DNA of 64,000 nt. It comes from Combretum micranthum (Eukaryota; Streptophyta; Magnoliopsida; Myrtales; Combretaceae). Within the stretch, counting starts at the first letter, position 1. Each line of letters begins with the position of its first letter. The stretch is taken from NCBI GenBank assembly GCA_024138025.1, contig JAMXBD010000583.1:186001-250000 (forward strand), in the 5' to 3' direction. The translations under genes and the position numbers were made by a program. The notes under the pieces are model-generated. The model saw nothing but the letters and a program-made list of their open reading frames with translations. It was not told the DNA's origin and searched no databases. This document shows positions 23,731 through 37,190 of this stretch, in pieces.

Positions 23731-26700
23731 TGTCACGCCCCAAATGGTACCCAAAACACGACAGTCTACCACACTCGATATTTAAACTTAAGTATGACAA
23801 CCTTAGTCATCCCATAAGTTTATATATCGGGTGTAAGGTGTACTTGCACAACTTTTAGGATCACACTTTGAATCGAATAGTTTAAAGAAGGCATACATTA
23901 GCATTAAGAATAGAAATCACAACGAGATAAATAAATTAGATCTTTTACAAAAGTCAAGGGGGCGTACCCCCGCCAAAATAATAATGGAAGTTCGTTCATT
24001 CTAAATTCACATTTACAAATACTAGGGTTTTTATCGAGGAGATTTTTCCTAGAAGTCCACGCCTCTAGCTAGGTCCCGACTTCTTCAACTGCTCCTTTAA
24101 CCAAAAGATAACCCTGTGAAAAGTGTTCTCTCGAAACAACCAAAAATAGGAACACCACAACAAAACTATCGGGGTGTAAGCTAACAGGTTTAGTGAGATT
24201 CATTCCCAAATAAATAATGCTCAACAATTGTATATAATAGACAAGTTATTAACAGCCATATGAAATGCACAAGCAAATGATCATACAAGCATATGACTTT
24301 CCGGGAGCCATATGTGAATGGATTTACGCCCTCCATTCGGGGTTAGGATGGTCCATAAGACATGCAACCATAAATTCCAATTTTGGGTGGGTTGGTCCAT
24401 AAGTCATGCAACCATCATCCCGATCTCTTTCCCGTAGTTATACAACCTCTGTTGTTTTATTGTTGTAGTTTTATGTGCCTACTCCACATCTGTTAACTTA
24501 AACGATCTCACATCCTTAATGTTAACATAGGCCCCCTCGCCTTCCGCTAATATACTTTTGTCCCACCAAAGGTATATTAGCTAATGCAATGTGACTCACT
24601 ACGTGATATGCATATACAATTTATTCATATAATCATGGCATGTTAATTATGTAGATTAAATGCGATCATCGAGAATTTCAGACAATTCAAGTCTATACTA
24701 GCTCACACAATGATATTTACAACAAGTCTCATCTCGATATACTCATCATTCATTCAAGCAAGATTAAATCACAACTCATCATAGTTTTATCTTTTCCTAA
24801 TTCTAATGCCACTACGATTACAAGCACATACATGAGCACAACTATTTAAGAAATGAACTCACTCGGTCATGGAGAGAAATCCACTAGTCGTAGTAGTCCT
24901 CGGGGAGTGAAAATCTGTCCTCCAAATCACTTAAGTACAAGAAATACCCGAAATGAGTATTTCTTATAAGGTTCTAATAACTTAACAATTCTAACTACTA
25001 AGTTCGTCAATTTCTACATAAGATAAAGTCCTAACTTTAAATGACCATATATAACTCATTTTAACTCGGAATTGAGCATATAATATATCGATTTCTATCT
25101 ACTTCAAAAATCTATCTATTCCTAATATTATTTTCAAATTTCGAAAATATTTAGGTCACGAAACAGATGCATCAGTTCTGGTCGTTCGAAAACTTCAACT
25201 TCGAAAATAGCTTTATGATTGTTTGTGATGTTTCTAGCATATAGTCTTAGCTACACATGCAATATTGATGATTTCTTATCATGAATGATATGATATGAAC
25301 TTGATGCATGCATGCCTTTGACATTATTTACAAAGAGGAAAATTTAGAAACTTCTTATTTGTGAAGATCCATGGCTACACACTTTCATGAAAACTAGATT
25401 CCTAACTTTGACTATCTCATTTGTTTTGAAGTTATTTCCTTAAGAAAATCAATTTATCCTTTTCTAAATTGAGTCTTCATTATATCTATTACCCAAGCCT
25501 TCATTTCTATATAAAAACTTACATTTTACACTGAGCAAATATGTTTTCAAATAGGATTCATCCAAAAATCCGAATTTCTTGAAATTAAATTTTTGAATGA
25601 TTCTTTTGGGAAAAACTTGTTTAATGCATAAAAATTAAGACTTTAAGATACCTATTACTTAAGGACTCCATTTTATACATAAAAATTCTATTTTGAGCTT
25701 AGATGATAAGTGTTCTTATGAGCTACATTCAAAATTACGAATTTCATATGTTGACTACTAACTCAAAATTTTTTCATCTAAATTCCACTTCTTGTTTTAT
25801 ACATTAGTCTCATCAAAACTCATTTTAACTTATAAAAATCACTACTTAATGATACCTATTACCTATATCCTTCATTTTTCACATAAAACATGAGTTTTAA
25901 AGTTGATAAAAGGGTTTTCAAAATAGGCCTTTGAAACCATACGAATTTGTCTTTGAATATTTCAAACAAAAACTTGTTCTTTACAAGTTCCTTGCTTTAT
26001 TCACCTAAAGATCTACCAAATACCACATCTATATATCTAGAACAAAGCCTTCATGAGTATTAATGCATGAAAACATAAATCATTCACAAGAGCATGAATA
26101 TCAAGCATGGTATAAGCATCTAAAAGCTAGATCTAATACTTATGATGCATGAATGAAGCTTAAAAGCATATACATGAAATTTTTATGCTAGATCTCTACT
26201 TCACTCCACTTCTACATGCATGAACATGAAGATATCCCAACAAAAACTTAATCAAACACAAGATCTACTCTTGTGATGGCTTGATATTCATGTAGTAGCA
26301 TTTTCTTGTCCCTAGCAAATGCTCATGAGGACTTTGAGTGAAAACACTCATGAATAATCTTGCCATTACAAGATTAAATGGTAGTAAGGCTTAAGAATCA
26401 TCAACTAAGTTGGATTTAGTCAAGAAATGAAGAAGATTGAAGCTTGTGTTGTGTGTGTGTGGTGGGACTAGGGTTCACGGCAAAGAAGGAAGAAACGGAA
26501 GACTTTTGAGAGCTTTTAGAACAAATGAAGTAAAAGCGAAGGAGAGAGAAAATAAAAAACTATTTATATTAAGTGGAATTAGGGTTTGTTTGTATTATAA
26601 AAGGAGATAAAATAAAACAAATTGGGGGGAAAAAAACGGGGGATATGCGCCGGCCACTAATGAGTGAAAGAGAGAGAGTGTTTTGATTTTATTTGAAATT

Positions 26701-27260
26701 AAAATTTGTGTAATAAAATGTATTAAATGTAATAATTTGTTAAGAGACAAAAATTCTTGAAAAAGAAAATATAATTGAGTGGTTGTAAGGATGTAAGACT
26801 AGGGTATGGGTATGTGTGTAGTAGGTTGTACTTGTGAATAGTAATAAATAGTAGATAAGACATCTACTTTATCAGTAGTAAGAAAAATACGGGAAAAAGG
26901 CTATAACTGTAATTTTTATAACCCGAAAAATTATAAAACATATATTTTTGGATCCTTATAAAATTCAGTTCTAACGAGTATTCCGGAATATTTTTCTGAG
27001 TTTCTAGTTGGGGCTCACTTTTCCGTAATGGAGCTTGGGAAAGCCCGGAAAAGAAATTGTTTTCGAAATCAAAACTTCGTATAGTTTGAAATATGCTATA
27101 AAACAATAATTCACATTAAATCATTCTATAGGGGTTCCTTTATATAGAAATCGAAGAAAAGTCGGACCTAGAGTTCTTAGGTTGCTAGTACTAATCCTAT
27201 TTAGGGTTTTGGTTTCCGATTTACAGAGTTTACTCGATTACTAAAAAACTGGGGTTTACA
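23731..27260 (-). repeat. Family-1 solo LTR (3.53 kb), perfect TSD
   Basis: Starts TGTCACGCCCC and ends GGGGTTTACA. It is flanked by ATAAC at 23726-23730 and ATAAC at 27261-27265, a perfect 5-bp target duplication. Sense is minus: a TATA box (TATAAATAG on the minus strand, about 26560) and CT-rich leader follow the TGTAAACCCC end. It contains two copies of a 'GGTCCATAAG-CATGCAACCAT' subrepeat (24345-24415) and a GGGGGCGTACCCCC hairpin at 23958-23971. No gag/pol. Confidence 0.92.
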
Positions 27261-29397
27261 ATAACATATACTTAAGTTACTAATGCAAGAATTTCAGAGC
27301 TAATCCAGGTAAATTAACCTTTACTCTCATCATTTATACGAACTTCTAAAGTAAAAATTATCCAAAAGATCAAACAAAGTAATAGAGACCCAACCCACTT
27401 CATCTCCTTATATATAAAAGTATAAACTTCCTTAATTACTTCTCTAAGCATCATACTCTAAGGTGAAGGCATATATATCAATTCATTCCCTGAATCTTTC
27501 TCCCTTTTCGTACTTTCAACTTCCTTTTTTGCTCTTTTTTCTTAGGTAGATATCATAGTTGACAGCGAGAAACGAACCATGCGCTCCTGAGGGACCAAAA
27601 CCTACCCTTATCAACCAGCCTTTTCAACTCATTCATTTGCTTTCTTTTTCAATTAGCAGCAAAGTCGAATCACTCTCTTCTAAGGGATCGAGACCTGCAT
27701 ACTAACTGAATCATTATAATAGCTTGTATTTAATTAGTTGAGGGGTCAGACGATTGCTATTCAGAGGGACTAATGCCTGTTGATACCAACTTAAGCCTTT
27801 GATTTTATATTCTTTACATGATTGTTTTTAGTAAAAGTGTAATATAAAGATAAATAAATTATAAAGAAGGATAAGTTTGTCATTTGATATAAAATAAGAG
27901 GGTTTTATGGTCAATCCTAAAGTATATAAAAGGATTATTAAGAAGGTTCAAAGAGTCAAAAGATATTAAATAAGAAGGTTTTATGGTCAAAGTTGAAATA
28001 TAATTTTATTGTGTTCACATGGAAAAAACTTGATTAAGAATGGATTTTGGCAGCCTAAATTGGATATGAACCTAGGGTTTTTCCTAAACAACATATCTCT
28101 ATAAATATACTCTTAACCTATGAGTTTGTTACACCATTCCTCAGTTAAAACCCTAAGAGATGTGGAGTACGTTTAAGATGATGGAAAACCGCCGGCTTAT
28201 ATATTCTTTCTTTATCAACAAAAATCTAACTTCAATACAATTTTGATCACATGATAGAGACATGCGGAAGATGAATAGTCACAATCCCTATATATTGTTT
28301 CTTTGTTTTTTTCCAACAAAACCCTAAACCTAGATTCTTATCCTTTGAGAGTTTATAGCCGCCAAAGGATTCAGAAGTTCAAATCAGGTAATTGAATCTT
28401 TTTTTTTTGTTTTAAGATATTATGGATTATTAGATTTCTTAGGGTTTGATTATTGAATTGGTGATAGAATTGGAAAACATACATATCGGGTTTGGAGATT
28501 TGGTTCTATTGGTCAAAGGAGATCTTGGAAGATCGGATTCAGGTAATCAAAATCATATCTTTCCTTTAAAGTCTTTCAATCTATGAATTACCTTAGGATT
28601 TTCTTCTGTTTTTAAGAAGAATTGGAGAAACGGTTCTAATTTTCTTGGAGATCTGACGAGTGGGTGTTTAAGGAAGATTGAAGATCAGATGTGAATCTTG
28701 AGGAGAACGATTAGGAATTTGAGATCCATTCAAGGTAATTAAATCCCTTAATTACATATGTAGATTTTATCGAAATGATTTCTGATTTAGGGTTTTGTTC
28801 GTTCATGATTGGGGATGTTCTAGGGTTACGATTTCTTTGTGGTTTTTGACAATTTTTTTAGATTTAGAATCAAATCAAAGTAAGTTTTCATCCTCTAAAT
28901 CATAGATTCATTAAAAGATCGAATTAGAATGATGAATTTGTTTGTATTTGTTGATTTATGCAATTAGGTTTTGTGGAGATTTGGGTTTTCTAGGGAAATG
29001 ATCGAAGAGATTCTACAGTTGTGATTTCTTGAGAGGATTTTGGGAGATTTCTTGTTGTTTTTAAGAATTTGTGGATTTTAAGAGATTGTTCTTGGAATTG
29101 GAAAAGGTACGACCTTTCCTTGTTTATTGTATTTTGCTTGTAGGTTTAGTTTTCTGATCGTTGCCTGTAGGAACAGATATATAAATGAACTTAATTCTAT
29201 TTGGCTTAAATTGTTTTTCTGGATGTCTTTGGCTTTGACCAGTAAAGACCTGGCAGACAGTGATACTGATGAGGCACCGTGATGATCCTTGTATGTCGTT
29301 GTCCCAAGTGGAGTTACACTTGGAAATGATTTCGGTAGATATAGGTTTATTGGCAGTATGGCCGCGAGTGTTTGGGGAGTACCCATCCACCAATATA
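27261..29397. other. Unassigned, possibly LTR-derived DNA
   Basis: No gene recognised. It contains a 24-bp word around GGTTTTATGGTCAA repeated at about 27890 and 27972; a TATA box (CTATAAATATACTC, about 28100); and, from 28380 to 28900, at least four loosely spaced copies of a TCARGTAATyAAATC word. On the minus strand TTGGTATCAACAGG at about 27782-27796 resembles a primer site. Together these suggest the leader and LTR of another element, but I cannot define it. Confidence 0.35.
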
Positions 29398-30032
29398 TGT
29401 ATATAATTGTTTATTTTCGATATCTGGTTGTTTTTCAGGAGTCTGAATAACTCCAAGTTTGGGATCAGAGATCTATGATTCTGAACTATGTTGTTTTGCA
29501 GGCTTAATGAAGTTTGCACTTAGTTAGTTGCACGTATCTATACATGTTGTTTGTGCATTTACATATTGTTTGTGGACTGGCGTACTGGGCGTTTTTGCTC
29601 AATCCTTTATTTTTTAGGTACAGGTGATGAGGACGTAGTATTTGATTATATTGGTTATGATCTGTATTTTGATCAAGGATGACGATAGTGGACCTGACAA
29701 CACTGCAGAGGAATAGGATGTTACACAGGACATATGAAAAAAAGATTTCTTAAGTTATTGAAGATTTTTGAAACAATATTTTGATTATTTATCTTTTTGA
29801 GGATTTGAAGTATTGGTTTTTATGTAATAGTTTATTAAACAGGATTATATGATTTAATTGGAAGTTAAATCTTTTCTGGATTATTGTTGGCTTTGGTTTT
29901 GCCAACTCGGATTTAGTTTATATTATAAGAGATATTTGAAAGTTATAAATTACAGGTTTCATGGTTTTGTTCCTTCTGGAGTACCCTTAAATGTGGGTTC
30001 ATGAAGATTTCTATATGTTTATATTTTGTGGT
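29398..30032. repeat. 635-bp block duplicated at 43333-43965
   Basis: Nearly identical to 43333-43965, starting at TGTATATAATT in both copies and running into TGTCACGCCCCGAGGG of each LTR. It lies outside the 3' LTR here but inside the element next to the 5' LTR in the other copy. Either the LTR is really about 4.1 kb (TGTA...TACA) or this is the start of a second, deleted internal region of a tandem element. Confidence 0.8.
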
Positions 30033-30321
30033 TGTCACGCCCCGAGGGTACCTTAGTAGTAATAAACAAGTTACACTTGAATATTATCACTAGATTACCT
30101 TCAGAGAATGATAGGTTTTCAAAATAACAGGATCTTTTAAGTTGCTTGATAAGAAATAACAAATATATGAGAGAAATGATTTAGTGAATAACCATTACAA
30201 ACTATTACAAACCATATAGCTCCTTTGAAATATACAACTAAATAATCTACTCTAATAGTACATAACCATCAAACTAAAATAGATTGTAGACTTCTAGCTT
30301 CAAAGCCCTTACCGGAGCCAT

Positions 30322-33300
30322 TGTAAACCCCCTGTTTTCTAAGCCTTAACCTTAAGCCGGAAAGTCTACCGGAGACCTTAAGTCAACAAATCTTAAGTAA
30401 AGCCCTACCGTTTAGATCCAACAAACCGAGTTCGTAAATCGAGGAGTCGAAAAATAATTAAAGTGTTTAGAATAGTCCGTAATAATATTTGATTTATTAA
30501 AAATATCAGATTGGTTTATTTTCGGCTTATTTCGAACCCGTTTGGATACTGCTTTGGAAAGCGTGTCCCGGGGCTCGGAAAATTAAAAATATATCTTTAA
30601 TATTTTTAGACTCGTATTTTTATAAGGATTTCAAAAATATCAAGTTTATAATTTTTCGGATTCTAAAATATCAGTTATAGCTCATATAAGCTTATTTTAC
30701 TCTTACCGGTAACTTAATTGTTAAATTTCTAAAAATAATTTAATTGATTATTTTATTTAATTCATAAAAATTCTGCCACTTAAATGAAAATTTTTTTTAA
30801 TTTATTTTATATATTTTCTTATTCAAAAAGCCACTTTATCAACTCATATCTCAAGTACACATACATTATCATTACTACACATTATTATGTCTTCTTTTGC
30901 TTTTTCTTACACGTCCATTTCCCAAAATTGCAGCTGCCCATTCCCCATAAATTAGCCACTTTTCATTATTTTTAACCAATTATTTGATATTTTAAAAGTC
31001 TCTTTTAGTTAGAATTGGAAGCTACAAGTTACACTTTCAAAATTACAATTTCAACTCAACTAAACCACTCTCCCCACACTCCCAAAAATCACGCCAGCCC
31101 CCTCCCTTGCAGCTGCTGTTATATATATATATTTTTTAAATTATTTAACTCACTTTTAACTCTATGTAAACATCTCATTCCTTCCCTCTTTTACATTTGT
31201 AAACCTATATTTTTCCTCTCTTTTTTTCTCTTTTCCTCTTCTTCCTTGCCTTGTCTTCTTGAGAACAAGCTGCCCCCATTTTATTTCCTTGCTTCCACAT
31301 ATATTTCTTGCAAATATTTAAGGTAATCATCCTCTTTTAGCTCTCATAAGATGTTATAGGATGATATTGTGGATGTTTCATGCATCAAAGGACATTCCAC
31401 AAGCTCAAAATGCTATGGATGATGATGCCAAGAGTTGAAACACTCCTCTAGATGATGATCTCTTTTGTTCTTAGTATATTTGATATCTTGAAGGCTTGTT
31501 TATCTTCTTATTTTTGTGATAACTTATAGATCTAGAGTTTTACCAAGCTTTAGTTATGTTTATGTGTAGATCTAGAAGTTTAAGGCTTACTACCAAGTTT
31601 TTCTTATGTTCTCATGGTTGAATGTTGAGTAGATCTTAGATTTGAGTTTGAATGAAAAAGCAAAATTCGTAACTTGTGAAGGCACCCTTTTAAAAACCCT
31701 CTTTCAAGTCTTAAAATGGAAGTTTTTGTTAAGAAAATGAAGGTTTGATGGATGTATATCGTCAAGACTCCATCTTACAAGAATCAAAGTTGATTTTCAA
31801 AAACAAAAATTGTATTTTCCAATCAAGACAAAGATCCAAAATAAAAACATGTTTTCCAACTCACAAATGAGGATTTTATTCAAGAAATGAAGGTTTCTTG
31901 AGATATAATATGTAATGGGTTGTTTTCCATGAGTTTTGATGAATTTTCTCAAGAGATGTGTCCAAAATAAATTTATAAATTCGGATTAAGACCAAGACCT
32001 ATTTTTGGAACCCATCAATCAACCTTAAAATGAAGATTTAGACAAAAATATAAAGGGCTCTTGGTATAGATATCTTAAGGAATGAAATTTCATAAGTTTA
32101 AATGAGTTTTCCTAAAAGGTATTGCTTAAATCAAGTGCTTTGTAGAAGACAAAATCTAGGTCTTGTTTTCATTGTAAATTTCAAAGTGGAAATTCGTAAT
32201 TATGGGGAGACCAATTTTGAAAACCTTCTTTTTGATCTCAAAGCAAGTATTTTATATTGAAAATGGAATGCTTTGATGATATATAATATAGGAAAAATTA
32301 TTTTCATTGAACTAAGTAAGTTTTAGTAAAGGAATTACTCAAAACAAGACAATGAGTTTCAACTTGTGAATTTCGGTTTTATGAATATGGATTCTTAGAA
32401 GTTTCTTTTGAACAGTATGTTTGGGATTTGATAAGTATTTAATCTCTTAATTTTGTTTAGAGGATCCCCTTGCAAGTTTAGGACTAATATGAGTTGACCT
32501 AAGTAGTTAAATAGAGTAGATATGGCAATTTTTCACAAAGGCTCAAATCTGGAATTTTCGCAACCCTACTGTACAGTACGTTTTGACCCTTAAATGACCT
32601 TAAATGTTTGAATTAACATTAGAAATAGATAGCTCTTTCGAAGTAGGTATAAATCGGTATATTATAAGCTAAATTCCGAGTTAAAATGAGTTAGATATGA
32701 CCTTTTTAAGTTAAGGATTCAACCTAGGCGGAAATTGACGAACTTAGTAAATAAAATTGTTAAGTTTAATAGAACTTCTTGAGAGATACTCATTGAGGGT
32801 ATTCTTTGTACCTAGGTGAATTGGAGGACGGGTTACCACTTCCCGAGGACTATTACGACTAGTGGATTTTCACTACATGGACAAGTGAGTTCATTTCTCA
32901 ATTAATTATGCCCTTGGATGTACTTGTAGTAGTAGTGGCATTAGACTTAGGAAAAGATAAAATTGTGATCGAATGGTGATCTAAACTTGCATGAATGAAC
33001 GATAAGTATATCAAGGCAAGCTTTGTTGTAATAATCTTGTATGAGCTAGTATAGATTTGGAATGTTTGAAAATTGTATGGTCACTTTTAAATTATCTAAG
33101 TAATATGTCATGATTATATGAATAAACTGTACATGCATATCACGTAGTGAGTCTTATATCATTGTCGAGTATGTCTTTGGTGGGACAAAGGTGTACTCAG
33201 GAGGCAGCGGGTCTTTAATGAAAGGGGACTAGGGTTGCATGACTTATGGACCACCCCATTCGAATAATGAAACTATGGTTGCATGACTTATGGACCAACA

Positions 33301-34026
33301 TTAAAGATTGTGGTTGCATGTCTTATGGACCACCCCACTTAAGATTGGGATTATGGTTGCATGCCTTATGGACCAACTTTGGAATTGTAGTTGCATGTCT
33401 TATGAACTACCCCAAAGCCCGAATGGAGGGCGTAAATTCATTCACTTATGACTACCGGAAAGTCATATGCTTGCTTGCTCATTTGTTTGTGCATTCATAT
33501 GGTTGCTTAATTATAACTTGCTTGTATAGATATTTTAGCTTGATCGAGTATGTTACTTGGAAGATGAATCTCACTAAGCAATTAGCTTATACCCCAATAG
33601 TTTTTGTTGCAGTATTCCTATTTTTGGATGTTCCGAGAGGACACTTTGTGCAGGTTTACTATATTGGATTAAAGAGCTTTTGAGGAAGTCGGGACCTAGT
33701 ATAGGCGTGGACTTCTAGGAAAATCTCTTTAATGTAAATTCAGATATGTGTAATTGGAGCTAAACGATGTAGACTCCTATTATTTTGGCGGGGGTATGCC
33801 CCCTTGGCTTTTGTAAAGTTTAACTATTTATCTTGTTGTGATTTATATTCTTAATGCTATGTATGCTTTCTTAAGACTACTCGAATCAAAGTGTGATCCT
33901 AAAAGTTGTGAAAGTACACCTTACACTCGATATGTAAACTTATGGGATGACTAAGTGGTCATACTTAAGTTTAAGTATCGCGTGTGGTGGACTGTCGCGT
34001 TTAGGGTACCCTTTGGGGTGTGACAA
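30322..34026 (+). repeat. Family-1 solo LTR (3.7 kb) nested in the chromovirus 3' LTR
   Basis: Starts TGTAAACCCC at 30322 and ends TTTGGGGTGTGACA at 34026. Flanks GCCAT (30317-30321) and ACCAT (34027-34031) are a target duplication with one change. The empty site is preserved in the other LTR at about 44244-44256 (GGAGCCATATTCTTGG). Five tandem copies of a 'GGTTGCATG-CTTATGGACCA' unit lie at 33234-33420, and a GGGGGTATGCCCCC hairpin at 33790-33803. No internal region remains. Confidence 0.93.
33234..33420 (+). repeat. Tandem subrepeat in solo LTR
   Basis: Five imperfect units of about 35-45 bp, each containing GGTTGCATG, CTTATGGACCA and a variable A/T-rich spacer. They make a 145-codon open frame (33246-33683) appear coding, with repeated MDHP/LWLHDLW-like residues; I regard this as a repeat artefact. 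The LTR at 23731 has two units, and the LTR at 49134 has three different units (49790-49905) around TCGTTTATGGATCACGATTA. Confidence 0.85.
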
Positions 34027-35309
34027 CCATATTCCTGGATGTAACTAACCAGGGTCGTAAAGTGAACCTGAAAAGACTGTAGGAGTATGAGCGAAACCAC
34101 AGCTCAGTGAATAACCAGACATACCATACATCACACAAGTCATTAACAAATCATATGCAATGCAAGCGCTCAACCATATGCACAGATACAAGTTTAGATG
34201 ATCTAGAATCCAAACAGGAAAAAGATTTACGCCCTCTTTTTAATGGGTTGAAGAACCAGCACTCAATGACCCACCTGCCCAGGAGAGACTAAGTACACAG
34301 GAGAATCAACGATTTCTCGTTTTAATGTTATCACTTTGAATATAGTTGCTTGCACAAACCATATCCTACAATCCCCTTAGAAACTCCCTAAGTATTAATC
34401 ATTTCAAAGCGACTCTATGGGCGACGTTCTTCGGTGCCTTTTAGTTCCACATAGGACTGCTAGACCAAAGAGAACCTTGAAAGTCTCACATATTGGATCA
34501 ACCAAGCAAAAACAGAGATCCGAAATATTAATACGTAGCAGGCTGTCACAACCATATATGCAATAATGCAATTCGTGCGATGCATGTTCATATTATTTTG
34601 TTAAGTCCATAATTCTTAATCAATTTCGGGGTGACCATACATTACACACAATCATCATTATACTACTGCACAACACCAATCATTGCGTTTTTGCTTGTAT
34701 AAAGATATTTTAACAATCATACAATCAGATCATATCATACTTTCGACAAACATTCATTTGACTATCTTGCATTACATATTCGACTATTTACAATCACAAC
34801 CAGTACAATATGACTGAATTACTCACCTGCTCATACCGACTCAATCGTAATAATCCGCTGGTAGATCCTCTAATGAGTTAAATTCACCTATTTAAGATAA
34901 AGTATTCATTAATACAAATTACCTAAATTCCTATAGGTGATTAGTGTCCTAGACTCGATATTAATACTTAATATCATCGTGTTCCTCCTATTTGATCTTA
35001 CATAATTGTTTGGTTATTTTTAGAAGTCACATTACTCAAGAAATTAACTTATTTCAATTTCCATTATCTATTTTATCTAGTTAAAACAAATATTAGACTA
35101 ATATTACTTTAATTAATACAAAATTTTCTTAATTCTAGGGTTTCAAAAGTTATTAGATATTAATATTTTATTCTAATCTCTGGTAATAAATTTTATATTG
35201 CTGTACACACATATATATATATAATATACTAGATAGGCTTTAAGAGATATATATATATATAGTTTCTGTTTGGACTTGAAAAACTTTCGTTGGAAAATTT
35301 TAACTGTAA

Positions 35310-35590
35310 GCCGGCTCAAGGCCGCCGGCCATCATCCCCAGGTGCCGGTGTAAATTGCTTTTGAAGAAAAAAAATTCATATCGAGTGCACCGGTGTTGAA
35401 AGCTGCCAGCTTACAACGTACGCCGGCCCTGCGCCGCCGGCGTAGATTTCCAGATAGCCGGCTTACGTTCATGTTTTACGTGAAAATAAATTTACGTAGC
35501 CTCTGTTTGAGTGTAAGCCGCCTATAAGCCGCTGGCCTATCCATGTAAGCCGCCGGCGTACAGCGTTTACACTGCCGGCCTTGAGGCAGT
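35310..35590. repeat. CpG-rich CCGGC repeat block in chromovirus LTR
   Basis: A 280-bp island of repeated GCCGCCGGC/GTAAGCCG words in very AT-rich DNA. A matching block is at 45537-45812 in the 5' LTR. It has many short palindromes (GCCGGC). Confidence 0.85.
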
Positions 35591-37190
35591 GTTGCACTAT
35601 TCATCATCTTCCTCCTCGGTTTAATTCTTTTTCTTTGATTTTTACACGTTAAAAACTTACTTAAACTACTTCTAAGAGTTTATATATCATATATAAGGAT
35701 ATATAACAACTTTCAACACGTTTAAACACATAAATATATAGATCTCGATTTTGTGAAAGTAAAACTAGGGTTTTGAAGTTTTACCTTGTTGGAGCTCGTT
35801 TGATGAAATCCGAAGCTTGTGTTTGTGTTTATTATGTTCCTAAGATGATTAGAAGTCAGTTACAACTCTTATATTTGAACGAAAATCCTTTGAATCATGT
35901 CAACTTACCTTTGGATTCGTTTTTGAGGGTTTTTAGCTTTGTATTTCCTTTGATCCAAGCTTGTGTTTTATGATCTGTTTGCTCTTCGTTTTCAGTTCGT
36001 TTTAGTTGTTGTTTGGGAGTATTTTCAGACTGGAAGATGTTGAGAAATTATGGAGTTTGTTTGTTCTTCATTAATGACTTTAAACTCATATATATATTGA
36101 AGAGAGAAGAAGAGGTTGCGGCTGTTTCTCCTTCGTTTTGCTCCGATTTTTTATCATCTTTGCTGTTGTTTTCCTTGCAATTAATGTGCATTTGAGCTGG
36201 CATTATTCCATTGGTCATTGGGTCACTTTGGTTGAAGTATTTGGTGAATTATTGAACACATTCCGGCGCCTCTTTCTTCCTCCCTTTTTCCACCGAAATG
36301 CAGCAACCCAAAAACATATATATATATAGTTTATTTATTTAGTTAAATTTTAAGTTAATTATACGAGTTATACGGGTATAAATTGGCTAATATTTGGAAG
36401 TTTTTGTACAAAAATATGCTTATAAATTTATACAAAACACTTAGATTTTCAAATAATACAAATTGAAGTTATATATATACGTAGTTAATTATTCGTATAA
36501 TTTTATCTCCCGCGATTTAGATTTCTTAAGCTCATTAGGTCAATTTTTGTTTCAGGCTCGATAGCTTAAAAACTCGTTTAGAACAATAGCGTGATCTGAT
36601 TATTTATTTGAAGTTTAGATTTTGAGTTATTCATCAGTTTATATTTTCGTTGTGTATTTAAAACCTTAACGGTTCATTTTTGGATCATCATTTTCTAGTT
36701 ATAAGCGTATATAATCATTTATACAGTATTGTGGTTAATACAAAAACTAAACTATATTTATATCTCTAGTTTTGATACTGAACATAAATTCTTATTAGTA
36801 GTTTTTAATTTTAACTAGAAATCTCGAAATTAGGGTTTAAGTCTAAATATAAACTCATTACTACTCGTTATTCTAGTCTTGAATCATTATCGAGATCAAA
36901 AATAATCATTTATCTCTATATTCATGTTTTCTATATAAATCTATTTGTATACTAGGTTTTTGGATTTAAATTTTAGATCATATCTTGAATTAGTTATTCA
37001 AGATACAAGATTTCGTTTTCGGTATTAACTAGGGTTAAAGAATTTCTTTATTCGGTTCCTAAATCTTTCATTTATCCAAAAATCTAAATATTATCCTATT
37101 ATTAGACTTCAGTCAGATCTAAATCTATTATCTAGTTTATATAATCTATTATGAAGTCGGATACTAATGTGAAAATTCCCGGGGTTTACA

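Larger units (their letters stand above)
30033..37190 (-). repeat. Chromovirus 3' LTR (split by a solo LTR)
   Basis: Begins, on minus, at 37190 directly after the polypurine tract with TGTAAACCCCGGG and ends at 30033 with GGGGCGTGACA. Without the inserted 30322-34026 (plus duplicated target) it is about 3.45 kb and matches the 5' LTR at 43966-47429. In about 330 aligned bases just right of the insertion I count two substitutions and two single-base gaps, so the element is fairly young. It carries a CpG-rich CCGGC-repeat block at 35310-35590. Confidence 0.85.

Noticed and set aside
29124..29519. Minus-strand ORF of 131 codons
   Set aside because: It crosses the boundary of the duplicated 635-bp block at 29398 and has no known domain, so it is probably chance.
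31015..31326. ORF of 103 codons (and 30784-30975)
   Set aside because: Both are in the CT-rich leader part of a solo LTR; low complexity, not conserved in the other LTR copies.
33238..33420. Possible CRISPR-like array
   Set aside because: The units are imperfect, lie in a retrotransposon LTR of a plant genome, and have no equal-length spacers.
33246..33683. Plus-strand ORF of 145 codons
   Set aside because: It lies wholly in a solo LTR and is generated by tandem subrepeats; equivalent LTRs do not keep it open.
35773..36329. Three plus-strand ORFs of 60-66 codons, with a similar one at 46170-46424
   Set aside because: They are inside the chromovirus LTRs, antisense to the element, and the frames are not kept between the two copies.
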